Assembly: GCF_900111515.1 (NCBI RefSeq)
Contig: NZ_FOHS01000002.1
Span: 620,001-684,000 of the forward strand
Source of the DNA: Hymenobacter actinosclerus
Lineage (GTDB): Bacteria; Bacteroidota; Bacteroidia; Cytophagales; Hymenobacteraceae
DNA: 64,000 nucleotides
Reading direction: 5' to 3'
Below, in pieces: positions 9,206 through 19,816 of the stretch. The position numbers and the translations under genes are program-made. Every line of letters begins with the position of its first letter. Positions within the stretch are counted from its first letter, which is position 1. A model generated the notes under the pieces. That model saw only the letters and a program-made list of their open reading frames with translations. It searched no databases and had not been told where the DNA came from.

Positions 9206-10360
9206 ATGTTAGCAATGGACTACCGGGGCCCCAAGCGGGTCCGTGCCGTGCAAAAACCCATGCCCGAAATCCGGCATCCCCAGGATGCCATCGTGCGCGT
9301 GCTGCGTGCCTGCATCTGCGGCTCCGACCTGCACCTGTACAACGGCAACATCCCCGACACCCGCGTGGGCTCCACCTTCGGCCACGAGTTTGTGGGTGAA
9401 ATCGTGGATATCGGGTCCGAGGTCACCAAAGTAAAGGTGGGCGACCGGGTGATCGTACCCTTCAACATTGCCTGCGGCGAGTGCCACTTCTGCAAGCAGG
9501 AAATGTTTGGCAACTGCCAGGAAGCCAATACCGAATCGGGGGCCGTAGGCGGCATCTACGGCTACTCGCACACCGCTGGCGGCTTCAACGGCGGCCAGGC
9601 CGAGTACGCCCGCGTACCCTACGCCAACGTGGGCCCGGTGATCATCCCGGCCGATATGGACCTAGACGACGCCGTGATGCTGACCGACGTAATCCCGACC
9701 GGTTACCAGGGCGCCGAAATGGCCGGTATCCAGGAAGGCGACACGGTGGTCGTGTTTGGCGCTGGTCCGATTGGCATTACAGCCGCCCGCTGCGCCTGGC
9801 TGTTTGGGGCGGGTCGGGTTATCATTATTGATAAGCAGGATTACCGCCTTGAGTTTGCCCGCAACTACTCGTACTGCGAGGCCTACAACTTCGAGGAAAT
9901 CGGCGACCCGGTGATGTTCATCAAGAAAATCACCGACTGGATGGGTGCCGACTGCGTAATTGACGCCGTGGGCGCCGAGGCCGAAGGCAACACGCTGCAA
10001 ACCATTACCGGCCGCAAGCTGCTGCTCCAGGCCGGTTCGGCCACGGCCCTGCACTGGGCCATCAACGCCGTGAAAAAGGGCGGTGTGGTGTCGATTGTGG
10101 GCGTGTACGGCCCTACCGACAACCTGATTCCCATCGGCAACGCCATGAACAAGGGTCTGACCATCCGGGGCAACCAGACGTCGGTAAAGCGCCTGCTGCC
10201 GCGCCTGATCAAGCACGTGCAGGACGGTGTGCTCGACCCCAAGGGGCTGATTACGCACCGCCTGCCGCTGGAAGAAGTGGCCGACGGCTACCGCATGTTC
10301 TCCAACAAGCTGGACAACTGCATCAAAACCGTGCTCATGCCCCCAACCGCCAACCAGTAA
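9206..10360 (+). CDS. Zinc-dependent alcohol dehydrogenase (medium-chain, formaldehyde-dehydrogenase-like)
   Basis: 384 residues. Catalytic zinc ligands are Cys38 (CICGSDLH) and His60-Glu61 (GHEFVGE). The structural-zinc loop has cysteines 90, 93, 96 and 104 (CGECHFCKQEMFGNC). The Rossmann motif VVVFGAGPIGITAA binds NAD(P). The spacing and the extra segment around residues 110-130 resemble the glutathione-independent formaldehyde dehydrogenase/threonine-dehydrogenase-like branch. It oxidises an alcohol or reduces an aldehyde in the cytosol; the substrate is not known. The next gene starts 12 bp after its stop, so the two are probably co-transcribed. Confidence 0.9.
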   Translation: MLAMDYRGPKRVRAVQKPMPEIRHPQDAIVRVLRACICGSDLHLYNGNIPDTRVGSTFGHEFVGEIVDIGSEVTKVKVGDRVIVPFNIACGECHFCKQEMFGNCQEANTESGAVGGIYGYSHTAGGFNGGQAEYARVPYANVGPVIIPADMDLDDAVMLTDVIPTGYQGAEMAGIQEGDTVVVFGAGPIGITAARCAWLFGAGRVIIIDKQDYRLEFARNYSYCEAYNFEEIGDPVMFIKKITDWMGADCVIDAVGAEAEGNTLQTITGRKLLLQAGSATALHWAINAVKKGGVVSIVGVYGPTDNLIPIGNAMNKGLTIRGNQTSVKRLLPRLIKHVQDGVLDPKGLITHRLPLEEVADGYRMFSNKLDNCIKTVLMPPTANQ

Positions 10361-10372
10361 CCTCGCCTCGCC

Positions 10373-10921
10373 ATGAAAGATAACGCCGTAAATACCCCCA
10401 TCGACCCCAAGACCATTAAGGGCTGGGGCATCGATGCCGACCCCAAAAACGACCCCACCTACCCCATGCGCAAGCGCATGAACGCGGAGGAGGACCCTAA
10501 CAGCAAAAGTCGCCCCGACAACCTGCAACCCGTCAACGAGGAACTACTGAAGTCGGTGGAGCGGCCCAACGTGTCGGCCGTATTTGGCACGCCCGAGCCG
10601 CCCCGCGGTCTGAGTGGCATGATTCGCCGCCAGGCCTACAAATACCCCGAGAACCAGTATAAGCGCTGGCTGCCGCTGGTGCTGGCCGACCGCGTTGATG
10701 TGGTGGAAAACATCGTAACCGACCTGGCCCACGGCAAGCTGCCCAATATCTGGGCCGAGAAGGGCTACGACATGGAGTGGAAGTACAACCGCACCGCCTT
10801 CGTGACCAAGATGGCTACCATCGGCGCCGTTACGGCGGGCCTGGTCGTGTGGCTTTCTTCGGGCAAGAAGAAGGATAAAAAGAGCAAATCGCCGAAGAAA
10901 GACTACCTGAGCCGCTTTTAA
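10373..10921 (+). CDS. Hypothetical protein with a C-terminal transmembrane segment
   Basis: 182 residues, 12 bp downstream of the alcohol dehydrogenase and ending before a clear terminator. The N-terminal 70 residues are polar and probably disordered. A conserved-looking middle (MIRRQAYKYPENQYKRWLPL, then DRVDVVENIVTDLAHG) precedes one hydrophobic helix (TIGAVTAGLVVWLSS, about residues 150-167) and a very lysine-rich tail, a topology typical of a tail-anchored or inner-membrane protein. I recognise no family. The tandem arrangement suggests it works with the dehydrogenase, but this is only positional. Confidence 0.7.
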   Translation: MKDNAVNTPIDPKTIKGWGIDADPKNDPTYPMRKRMNAEEDPNSKSRPDNLQPVNEELLKSVERPNVSAVFGTPEPPRGLSGMIRRQAYKYPENQYKRWLPLVLADRVDVVENIVTDLAHGKLPNIWAEKGYDMEWKYNRTAFVTKMATIGAVTAGLVVWLSSGKKKDKKSKSPKKDYLSRF

Positions 10922-10954
10922 AAGACTGCCCTTGAGGCTGACTCGCAGACCTAT

Positions 10955-10990
10955 AAAAGCCCCTTTGCTGTTGAGCAAAGGGGCTTTTTG
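10955..10990 (+). terminator. Intrinsic terminator after the dehydrogenase unit
   Basis: Arms AAAAGCCCCTTTGCT (10955-10969) and its exact complement (10974-10988) with a T tract, 34 bp after the stop codon. Confidence 0.85.
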
Positions 10991-11124
10991 CTGTATAGGC
11001 AATTAATGATAAAGCTAGACCAGGCGGAAAGGATGGATGGCCTACTTAAGCCTGCTCTTGGTACTCGGCGGTATAATTCCATCTAGGCTGGCCACAATTG
11101 ACGAGCGCCTGATTCATTTACAAA

Positions 11125-11182
11125 CTAAACCGCAAGAAGTGTCGGCTCCAGTAGCAGACGATACTTCCTGCGGTTTAGCTTT
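11125..11182. other. Hairpin in a gene-free stretch downstream of the toxin gene
   Basis: Arms 11125-11140 and 11163-11178 (CTAAACCGCAAGAAGT, one mismatch) in the 230-bp region between the 10955 terminator and the toxin stop. It may terminate the minus-strand toxin-antitoxin transcript. A 103-codon plus-strand frame across this region overlaps the toxin gene and was not accepted. Confidence 0.4.
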
Positions 11183-11217
11183 TAGTGGCAAATGGGTTGT
11201 TTCAGCTTACGAACCGG

Positions 11218-11472
11218 CTACTTTATCAGCAGATCATAGTCGGTGTGAGACCCAATCCAAAACCAAACCAATACATCATCAGTCTCCACGCCTAGCGCCC
11301 GGTAGTGCAGGCCTACCCGAGCCGACCAGAACCGACCAACCTTTTTGAAGTGCAGTGACGGATGCGCCGGGTTTTTTAGCCACAAATCATAATTCTTATC
11401 CGCCAGCCGCTGCATATCTGCTGGCAGCCGGTTATAAGCCTGCCAGAAACGAGAAGAGGCCTGGTGCTTCAT
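11218..11472 (-). CDS. RelE/ParE-family toxin
   Basis: 84 residues. The sequence has the compact RelE/ParE plan: an N-terminal helical hairpin (SSRFWQAYNRLPADMQRLADKNYDLWLKN), the strand KVGRFWSARVGLHYRALGV, and a C-terminal WFWIGSHTDYDLLI that matches the family's conserved GTHxxYD end. Members cleave mRNA on the ribosome or poison gyrase; the group cannot be assigned here. Its ATG overlaps the antitoxin stop (ATGA, 11469-11472), so the two are one transcript with the antitoxin first. Probably a stability or stress module. Confidence 0.8.
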   Translation of the reverse strand: MKHQASSRFWQAYNRLPADMQRLADKNYDLWLKNPAHPSLHFKKVGRFWSARVGLHYRALGVETDDVLVWFWIGSHTDYDLLIK

Positions 11473-11696
11473 CGCCGGGCGGTCGTGCGGCCGGCCCGGA
11501 CCTCCTGCAATGCCTCATCTGCCAGAGCATCGAGCTTGCCGGCCGCTATATCATCGTTGATTTGGGCATCCCAGTGCTCGGCAGTCTGGGCGGGCACAAC
11601 TGTAATCCAGAGCTGGCTGCCGGGCTCCAGCTCAAACGGTTCGTCCAACTGAATCTGCTGCCCATCGAAGTGGGCGGAAAGCGTGATAGTTTGCAT
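11469..11696 (-). CDS. Antitoxin of the RelE-type pair
   Basis: 75 residues, upstream of and overlapping the toxin gene by 4 bp. The N-terminal half (TITLSAHFDGQQIQLDEP, then GSQLWITVVP) is a small beta-rich domain typical of antitoxins annotated only as 'antitoxin family'. The C-terminal half (WDAQINDDIAAGKLDALADEAL) is an acidic helix suited to wrapping the toxin, ending in a short basic tail. Autoregulation by the complex is the family norm; no operator palindrome is evident in the 98 bp upstream. Confidence 0.7.
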   Translation of the reverse strand: MQTITLSAHFDGQQIQLDEPFELEPGSQLWITVVPAQTAEHWDAQINDDIAAGKLDALADEALQEVRAGRTTARR

Positions 11697-11794
11697 GGTG
11701 GGGCAGTTTTGGTACAGTACAAAGTAGGAAAGCGTGCTCCGGGCTCCTTTAAGCAGCCAACGAAAGATTGGTGGGCTCCGGTTCAGCTACCCGC

Positions 11795-13723
<1,929 letters not shown>

Positions 13724-13740
13724 ATCGGTAGAATGTTCGG

Positions 13741-13950
13741 GGTTACCCCACCCCCGGCCCCCTCCCCTCCGGGAGAGGGGGAGCCAGATAAGGCAGGTTG
13801 GTTGGAAGAAGTTAACGTTGAGCGTAAGCAGGGCGAAAAATCAAGAAAACTAAAAGTAAGACAGCCAGCTAAACCGTCAGGCTCCCCCTCTCCCGGAGGA
13901 TGTCGCGGATTGAGCGAGCGTGGGGCCGGGGGGTGGGGTGGCCCCTACGC
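13741..13950. repeat. Inverted repeat family F filling the acs/prpE junction
   Basis: A left arm at about 13741-13786 (CCCCACCCCCGGCCCCCTCC, then CCGGGAGAGGGGGAGCC) is mirrored by a right arm at about 13881-13950 (GGCTCCCCCTCTCCCGGAGG, then GGGGCCGGGGGGTGGGG), with an AT-richer unique spacer between. The right arm lies inside the 3' end of the prpE-like frame and encodes its last 20 or so residues. Confidence 0.75.
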
Positions 13951-15883
13951 CAATGCCCCGCCGTAGCAGTACGGCCCGGATTTCGGCCAGGATGGCGGGG
14001 TCATCGATAGTGGAAGGTACCGCAAATTCTTCGCCGTCGGCGAGCAGGCGCAGGGTTTTGCGCAGGATTTTACCCGAGCGCGTTTTGGGTAGCCGCGCCA
14101 CCACGGCCGCCTGCCGGAAGCAGGCCACCGCCCCTACCTGCTCGCGCACCAGCTGCACAAGCTGCTGCTCCAGCGCGGTTTCGGGCAGCACGGCGCCATC
14201 CTTGAGCACCACCAGGCCCACCGGCACCTGGCCACGCAGCTCGTCGTGCAGGCCCAGCACGGCGCACTCGGCCACGGCCGGGTGGGCGGCCACTATTTCT
14301 TCCAGCTCGCCGGTACTCAGGCGGTGGCCGGCCACGTTTATCACGTCATCGACCCGGCCCATAATGTAGCAGTAGCCGGCCTCGTCGCGGTAGCCCCCGT
14401 CGCCCGAGAGGTAGTAGCCCGGAAACTGGTCGAGGTAGGCGGCCTGAAAGCGGGCGTCGTCGTGCCAGAGCGTGGGCAGGCAGCCGGGGGGCAGCGGCAG
14501 GCGCAGCGCCACCAGCCCGGTGGTGCCGGCCGGCACGGGCTGGCCTTCCTCGTCCAGAATTTGCAGGTTGTAGCCCGGCACGGGGTGGCCGGCCGAGCCG
14601 GCGCGGGGCGGCGGCGCATCGGCGTAGCCCACGCAGGAGGCCAGCATGGGCCAGCCCGATTCGGTCTGCCACCAGTGGTCGACGACGGGCACGCCCAGCA
14701 GCTCGCCGGCCCAGTCGTAGGTGGCGGGGTCGCACCGCTCGCCGGCCAGAAACAGGTGGCGCAGCTGGCTCAGGTCGTAGCGCCGGGCCAGCTGGCCCGC
14801 GGGGTCTTCCTTGCGGATGGCGCGGATGGCGGTGGGAGCCGTGAACAGCACATTCACGCCGTAGTCGGCGCACAGGCGCCAGAACGTGCCCGCGTCGGGC
14901 GTGCGCACGGGCTTGCCCTCGAACAGCACCGTGGTGGCGCCCAGCAGCAGCGGCCCGTACACGATGTAGCTGTGGCCCACGGCCCAGCCGATATCGGAGC
15001 CGCTGAAGATGGTTTCGCCCGGTTTCAGCCCGAACACCGCGCCCATGCTGTAGCGCAGGGCTACGGCGTGCCCGCCATGCTCGCGCACCACGCCCTTGGG
15101 CCGGCCGGTGGTGCCGCTGGTATACAGAATGTAAAGCGGCGCCGTCCCATCCACCGGCACGGCTTCCACCGGCGCCGCGGCCAGCAGCTCTTGGTAATCG
15201 ACAAACCGCGTTTCGGTTTTTTCAAGAGTAGTGGCAGCGGCGGCCGGTGCTTCAGCAGGCAGCTCGGCGGGGCAAAAGTCGCGCTGACTGACCACCACGC
15301 AGGCGGGCCGGTGGGTGGCCAGGGCCAGCGCCTGCTGCACCAGCGGCAGGTACGGAATCGGGCGGTCGATTTCCATGCCGGCCGAGGCGCAGATGATGGC
15401 GCGGGGTTGGGCATCATCGATGCGCACGGCCAGCTCGGGCGGCGCGAAGCCCCCGAACACCACCGAGTGCACCGCCCCCAGCCGGGCGCAGGCCAGCATG
15501 GCCACCACCGCCTCGGGCATGTTGGGCATGTAGATGATAACCCGGTCGCCCTGCTCCACCCCCTGGGCCCGCAGGCCCCCGGCCAGCCGGGCCGTCAGGT
15601 CGAGCAGCTCGGCGTAGGTGTAGCTCCGGCGCACGTTGGTCACGGGCGAATCGTAGTGCAGGGCGGGCTGCTGGGCGCGGCCGTTGGCCACGTGGTAGTC
15701 GAGGCAGAGCCAGCTGGTGTTCAGCCGGCCGCCCCGAAACCAGCGGTAGAACCCGGTGGCTTCGTCCTGGCTCAGCACCGGCCGGGGCGGGTCGTGCAAC
15801 CAGCTCAGGCGGGCGGCCTGCCCGGCCCAGAATCCGGCCGGGTCGGCGAGGCTGGCGGCGTAATCGGCGGCGTAGGTGGGCAT
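13877..15883 (-). CDS. prpE: Acyl-CoA synthetase, propionyl-CoA synthetase-like
   Basis: 668 residues. Same fold and motifs as Acs but a separate paralog: YTSGTTGRPKGVVREHGGHA, DHWWQTESGWPM, SGDGGYRDEAGYCYIMGRVDD and PKTRSGKILRK with Lys605. The REHGGHA segment after the A3 loop and the GSAGHPVPGYN motif are characteristic of PrpE/ACSS3-type enzymes, which prefer propionate or other C3-C4 acids; substrate choice is inferred. The C-terminal tail after RRGIGVGA is proline/serine-rich and is encoded by the inverted repeat 13881-13950, so the ancestral stop was probably lost or overwritten. Confidence 0.85.
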   Translation of the reverse strand: MPTYAADYAASLADPAGFWAGQAARLSWLHDPPRPVLSQDEATGFYRWFRGGRLNTSWLCLDYHVANGRAQQPALHYDSPVTNVRRSYTYAELLDLTARLAGGLRAQGVEQGDRVIIYMPNMPEAVVAMLACARLGAVHSVVFGGFAPPELAVRIDDAQPRAIICASAGMEIDRPIPYLPLVQQALALATHRPACVVVSQRDFCPAELPAEAPAAAATTLEKTETRFVDYQELLAAAPVEAVPVDGTAPLYILYTSGTTGRPKGVVREHGGHAVALRYSMGAVFGLKPGETIFSGSDIGWAVGHSYIVYGPLLLGATTVLFEGKPVRTPDAGTFWRLCADYGVNVLFTAPTAIRAIRKEDPAGQLARRYDLSQLRHLFLAGERCDPATYDWAGELLGVPVVDHWWQTESGWPMLASCVGYADAPPPRAGSAGHPVPGYNLQILDEEGQPVPAGTTGLVALRLPLPPGCLPTLWHDDARFQAAYLDQFPGYYLSGDGGYRDEAGYCYIMGRVDDVINVAGHRLSTGELEEIVAAHPAVAECAVLGLHDELRGQVPVGLVVLKDGAVLPETALEQQLVQLVREQVGAVACFRQAAVVARLPKTRSGKILRKTLRLLADGEEFAVPSTIDDPAILAEIRAVLLRRGIGVGATPPPGPTLAQSATSSGRGGA

Positions 15884-15887
15884 GGCG

Positions 15888-15915
15888 TTCGTCGTTTTTC
15901 GGTGGTCGTTTTTCG
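15888..15915. repeat. Short tandem repeat in the receiver/prpE junction
   Basis: Two copies of GTCGTTTTTCG separated by GTG, in the 57-bp gap just upstream of the prpE-like start. Another example of a tandem short unit abutting a start codon, here without an inverted partner. Confidence 0.4.
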
Positions 15916-15940
15916 TTTCTCGACAGTTGAGGCAGCCGGC

Positions 15941-16324
15941 TCAGGGGGTGCCGACAGCCAGTAGCTCCTTCACTTTTTCCATCAGCTGGCGGGTGCTGAA
16001 GGGCTTGGCCAGGTAGAGGTCGGCCCCCACCTCGTAGCCCTGCTGCATATCGGCCTCCTTGCTTTTGGCGCTCAGAAACACCACCCGCGTATTGGTCTGG
16101 TTAGGATGGGCGCGCACGTGGCGGCACACCTGGTAGCCATCCACATCGGGCATCATAATATCGAGGATAATCAGGTTAAAAGCCGTGCGGTTGATGGCCT
16201 CCAGCGCCTCCGTGCCATTGCGGGCAATACTGACGGAGTAGCCGGCCTTGCGCATCAGAAATTCAAGCGACATGACGATGTTGGGCTCGTCGTCGACCAG
16301 GAGAATGTGCGGGGTAGTTTTCAT
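15941..16324 (-). CDS. CheY-like response regulator (receiver only)
   Basis: 127 residues forming one receiver domain and nothing else. The acidic pocket is Asp11-Asp12, the phospho-acceptor Asp55 (LIILDIMMPD), with Ser85 and Lys107 completing the active site. With no DNA-binding or enzymatic output domain it must act by protein contact. It follows the SSF-histidine kinase gene on the same strand and is the obvious phosphorylation partner, so the pair probably links substrate sensing to the adjacent acyl-CoA synthetases. How the signal reaches transcription is not visible. Confidence 0.9.
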   Translation of the reverse strand: MKTTPHILLVDDEPNIVMSLEFLMRKAGYSVSIARNGTEALEAINRTAFNLIILDIMMPDVDGYQVCRHVRAHPNQTNTRVVFLSAKSKEADMQQGYEVGADLYLAKPFSTRQLMEKVKELLAVGTP

Positions 16325-16334
16325 AGAGACGTTC

Positions 16335-16388
16335 TTTTGCGATTTCCCGCAGAGGGGCGCAGAGGATTTCGCGGAGGTACGCAGAGCA
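16335..16388. repeat. Single-arm copy of repeat family G
   Basis: CGCAGAGGGGCGCAGAGG, then TTCGCGGAGGTACGCAGAG: the same motif set as the perfect hairpin at 5661-5762 but without a second arm, just upstream of the receiver gene. Confidence 0.5.
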
Positions 16389-16417
16389 GTTCAGCTATTT
16401 GGGCAGAGCAATAGCCC

Positions 16418-16479
16418 AATTCATAATTCATAATTCATAATTCATAATTCATAATTCATAATTCATAATTCATAATTCA
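16418..16479. repeat. Heptamer array (TTCATAA) at the 3' end of the kinase gene
   Basis: Almost nine tandem copies of a 7-bp unit. Read on the gene strand it is TGAATTATGAATTATG..., and the first TGA is the stop codon of the kinase gene (16477-16479). A converse array lies upstream of the same gene at 19267-19335. Confidence 0.9.
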
Positions 16480-19260
16480 AAGGGGAATTTCCAGCGAAAA
16501 CCGGGCCCCCTGGTCGGTTTCGCTTTCCACCCAGATGCGGCCGGCGTGCAGCTCCACTATTCTTTTGCTGATGGCCAGGCCCAGGCCCGTGCCTTCGGGC
16601 TTGCGGGTGGTCTGGTTCTGGGCCTGGTAGAATTTATCGAACAGCAGGTGGTGGAACTCCGGCGCAATACCCTTGCCATTGTCTTCCACCCAGAGGCACA
16701 AACCGCCGGCCGTGGGCTGGACGCCCACCGCAATGCGCCCCGTGCCGTCGGCCCGGCACGATTTAATGGCGTTGCTGAGCAGGTTCACCAGCACCTGCAT
16801 CAGCCGGTCCCGGTCGCCGGACAGGGCGGGCAAGGCGGGCGGCACGGCCAAATCCAGCCGGATTTGCTTTTCGCGCAGCTGCGGGCTCACGGCTTCGAGG
16901 GCGTCGGTGATGATGTCGGCCACATCGAGCGGGGTTTTATCCAGGCGCACCGTGCCCGACTCGTACTTCTCCAGGTCGAGCACCAGGGCAATCAGCCGGC
17001 TCAGGCGCTCAGCCTCGCGGGTGATGGTGTGCAGAAAGCGGTGGCGCTCCTCCTCGTCCAGCTCGGGGTTGTCGCTCAGGATTTCCGACAGCGCCCGGAT
17101 GCTGGTCAGGGGCGTGCGCAACTCGTGGGTGACGGTGTAGAGAAACTCATCCTTGTGCTGGTCGAGCTCCTGGAGCTGGTCGTAGGCCTGCTGAAGCTGG
17201 TGGGTGAGGGCCTGGAGCTGCCGCTGCTGCTTCTGGAGCTGGCGGTTGGCCTCCAGCAGCTGCTGGCTTTCCTTGAGAATAACCACCACGTTATCGAAGC
17301 TGATATCCTCCTCTCCCACCGACGAACGCAGCAGCAGCCGGGCCGAAGCCGGGCCAATGGCGCCGGCCAGCAGCTTCTCGGCGTAGGAAAGCAGCCGCGG
17401 GTCGGCGGGCAAGTCGGGGGCGGCAGTGGCGGCCGAATCGGCGGCGGCGGGATAATCGGGGCGGGTGGGCAGCACCTGGGGGAAATGTTCGCGGAAAGCA
17501 TCGAGGGCCTGAATGGTGCGCTTGCGGCCCAAGAAGCCGGTTAGCAGGGCCCGCACATCGGGCAACGAGGCCACGCCGTGCCAGCCGGCCGGAGCGTTTT
17601 CAAACCCCGGTTCGTGCCGGAACACGTGCACAAACAGCTGGGCCTGCCGCTGCTCCAGCGCCGAGGGCGCCCGCCCCAGCAGCGACACGCCCAAGTACAG
17701 CCCGATGTTGAAAAACCAGCTCCAGAATAGCCCGTGCGTCAGCGGGTCGAGGCCCGTGAGGCCCAGCAGCGCCTCCGGCCGCAGCCAGCCCAGGCCCAGC
17801 GGCCCGGCGCTCAGCAGCGTTTCCGAAAACAGCCCGGGCCCTACCATAGTAGGCAGCACCAGCGTGTAGAGCCACAGCAGCAGGCCCGCCAGCAGGCCGG
17901 CGCCGGCGCCGGCCCGGGTGCCGCCCTGCCAGTACAGTCCGCCGAGCACCACCGGAGCAAACTGGGCCACGGCGGCAAACGAAATCAGCCCGATATTGAC
18001 CAGCGGCAGCAAATGGCCCACTGCGGCGTAGAAGCCGAAGGCCAGCAGCAGCACCAGCACCACGGCCAGCCGCCGGCTGTGCAGGGCCAGTTGCCCAAGC
18101 CGGGCAAACCAGCGCGGCCCCTCGGCCCGCCCCACCGACTCGCGCACGAACAGCGGCATGAGCAGGTGGTGGCTCATCATCACGCTCAGGGCCACAGTTT
18201 CGACTACAATCATGCTGCTGGCCGCCGAGAGGCCACCCAGGTAAATGAACAGCGCCAGCCAGGGCCGGCCGGCCTGCAACGGCAGCGCCAGCACGTACAT
18301 ATCAGCATCGAGGCGGCCGGCACCATCGAGCAGGCGGCCCCCGAAGGCCAGCGGCATCACCAGCAGGTTGATGATGATCAGGTAGAGCGGAAACAGCCAC
18401 ATGGCTTTGCGCAGGTGGTCCTCGTTCACATTTTCCACCACGCTCACCTGAAACTGCCGCGGCAGCAGCAGAATGGCCGACATGCTCAGCAGCAGCAGCG
18501 TCAGCCACTGCCCGGGCGTAGTGCCGGCGCCTTCGAGCGTGAACAGCCGCTGCAAATCGGGCACCGCCGAGGCCCGCCCGAACACGTCGGTAAAGCCGTT
18601 GAACAGACCGTAAACCACGAACAGCCCGGCCACCAGAAAGGCCACCAGCTTGAACAGGCTCTCCACGGCCACGGCCAGCACCATGCCTTCGTGCCGCTCG
18701 GTGGCCTCGACGGAGCGCACCCCGAACACGATGGTAAAAAAGGCCAGCACCACCGTGGTGTAGAAGGCCGACGTAACGGCCGCCGCATCCTCAATGGGCA
18801 GCCCCAGCGCGTTCGGGCCGTGGGTCAGCATCTCAAACGAGGCCGCAATGGCCTTTATCTGGAGCGAAATGTAGGGCACCACGCCCAGCACGCAGCCCAC
18901 TGTAGCCAGCGCCCCCAAACTGGCACTCTTGCCGTAGCGCGCCGAAATGAAGTCGGCAATGGACGTAAGGCGCTGGGCGCGGCAGATGCGGATGATTTTG
19001 CGCAGCACCAGCCAGGCCAGCGGGGCCATCAGCGTGGGCCCCAGGTAGATGCCCACGAACTCCAGCCCAAAGTGCGCGGCCCTTCCCACCGAGCCGTAGT
19101 ACGTCCAGGCCGTGCAGTACACGGCCATGCTCAGGGCGTACACGTAGGGGTTGCTCACCCAGCTCCGCCGCGCCGCCACCCGCCGCTCGGCCGCATACGC
19201 CACCCCGAACAGCAGCCCGAGGTAGCCAAACGAAAAACCGATTACCAGCAGCGGGGACAT
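16477..19260 (-). CDS. Sodium:solute symporter-histidine kinase fusion (CbrA-like sensor)
   Basis: 927 residues. The first 540 or so form a multi-helix sodium/solute symporter (SSF) domain (for example LGALATVGCVLGVVPYISLQ and FAAVAQFAPVVLGGLYWQGG). After a linker and a coiled-coil stretch rich in Q and L (about 640-705) comes a complete kinase: H-box DEFLYTVTHELRTP with His712, N-box Asn830, G1 DNGKG near 860 and G2 GTGLGLA near 890. SSF-kinases such as CbrA sense or transport nutrients and control catabolic genes. With Acs, a PrpE-like enzyme and an MHS symporter on the same strand, a carboxylate signal is likely (inference). The downstream receiver is the likely partner. Both gene ends touch heptamer arrays. 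Confidence 0.92.
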   Translation of the reverse strand: MSPLLVIGFSFGYLGLLFGVAYAAERRVAARRSWVSNPYVYALSMAVYCTAWTYYGSVGRAAHFGLEFVGIYLGPTLMAPLAWLVLRKIIRICRAQRLTSIADFISARYGKSASLGALATVGCVLGVVPYISLQIKAIAASFEMLTHGPNALGLPIEDAAAVTSAFYTTVVLAFFTIVFGVRSVEATERHEGMVLAVAVESLFKLVAFLVAGLFVVYGLFNGFTDVFGRASAVPDLQRLFTLEGAGTTPGQWLTLLLLSMSAILLLPRQFQVSVVENVNEDHLRKAMWLFPLYLIIINLLVMPLAFGGRLLDGAGRLDADMYVLALPLQAGRPWLALFIYLGGLSAASSMIVVETVALSVMMSHHLLMPLFVRESVGRAEGPRWFARLGQLALHSRRLAVVLVLLLAFGFYAAVGHLLPLVNIGLISFAAVAQFAPVVLGGLYWQGGTRAGAGAGLLAGLLLWLYTLVLPTMVGPGLFSETLLSAGPLGLGWLRPEALLGLTGLDPLTHGLFWSWFFNIGLYLGVSLLGRAPSALEQRQAQLFVHVFRHEPGFENAPAGWHGVASLPDVRALLTGFLGRKRTIQALDAFREHFPQVLPTRPDYPAAADSAATAAPDLPADPRLLSYAEKLLAGAIGPASARLLLRSSVGEEDISFDNVVVILKESQQLLEANRQLQKQQRQLQALTHQLQQAYDQLQELDQHKDEFLYTVTHELRTPLTSIRALSEILSDNPELDEEERHRFLHTITREAERLSRLIALVLDLEKYESGTVRLDKTPLDVADIITDALEAVSPQLREKQIRLDLAVPPALPALSGDRDRLMQVLVNLLSNAIKSCRADGTGRIAVGVQPTAGGLCLWVEDNGKGIAPEFHHLLFDKFYQAQNQTTRKPEGTGLGLAISKRIVELHAGRIWVESETDQGARFSLEIPL

Positions 19261-19266
19261 TTTTTT

Positions 19267-19335
19267 AATTATGAATTATGAATTATGAATTATGAATTAT
19301 GAATTATGAATTATGAATTATGAATTATGAATTAA
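19267..19335. repeat. Heptamer array (TTATGAA) upstream of the kinase start
   Basis: About ten tandem copies of GAATTAT, starting 6 bp upstream of the kinase ATG (complement of 19258-19260). On the gene strand it reads TTCATAA, opposite to the array at the gene's 3' end. Confidence 0.9.
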
Positions 19336-19438
19336 TAATTTGTGGGCGTTTATGGGGTTTCGAATGGCGTTTTACATTCATTTTTTTTCGCAAAGAATCT
19401 GTATTATAATTCATTCAAACAGCATCTCCCTTACGTAC

Positions 19439-19480
19439 CATCTCACTTCTCATATCTCAATACTCACGTCTCAATTCTTA
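19439..19480. repeat. Repeat family H (TGAGAyrTGAG) at a gene 3' end
   Basis: Degenerate tandem units; read on the minus strand TGAGACGTGAGTATTGAGAT, then ATGAGAAGTGAGATGG. The first TGA is the stop codon of the two-TM gene (19471-19473). A larger, paired copy is at 61018-61112. Confidence 0.6.
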
Positions 19481-19686
19481 ATTAAAGAAGCCGTGAGGGC
19501 GACCAAAGCGGCCCACACAACCAGCACGTACAGGTAGAGCACCGGAATGCCGGCCAGTCGGGCGTCGTGGCTGAAGGCGCCGAGCAGCGGGAAGTTGAGC
19601 AGCACGCCGAACAACAGCGCCAGAAACAGCAGCCGCTGCCCCCGTCGCTGCTCAGGCCGCTCGGAAGGAAGTTGAGAGTTGGGCAT
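19471..19686 (-). CDS. Small two-TM membrane protein
   Basis: 71 residues from the ATG at 19686 (MPNSQLPSERPEQ); an extension to 19722 is possible but unsupported. Two hydrophobic helices (LLFLALLFGVLLNFPLLGAF and VLYLYVLVVWAALVALTASL) are joined by a short polar loop. It sits between the MFS symporter and the SSF-kinase. Small two-TM proteins often accompany SSF acetate or solute permeases, and its place here suggests an accessory subunit for the SSF domain (inference). Confidence 0.7.
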   Translation of the reverse strand: MPNSQLPSERPEQRRGQRLLFLALLFGVLLNFPLLGAFSHDARLAGIPVLYLYVLVVWAALVALTASLIKN

Positions 19687-19816
19687 GGCAAGGTGGTTTG
19701 GGACGTGGAGGAAGCGAGGCAAAAAAACGGCCGTGCGCGGACTGCCAAAGCAAGCAAAATCCGCCGAACCAACGGCCCGGCGGACTTATACTCGTAACCC
19801 GGCCGGGGCGGCAGGC

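Noticed and set aside
11037..11348. 103-codon plus-strand frame next to the toxin gene
   Set aside because: Its second half is antisense to the RelE-type toxin and its first half spans a hairpin; no family resemblance.
13741..13950. Repeat F as an insertion sequence
   Set aside because: The spacer between the arms is about 95 bp and has no ORF.
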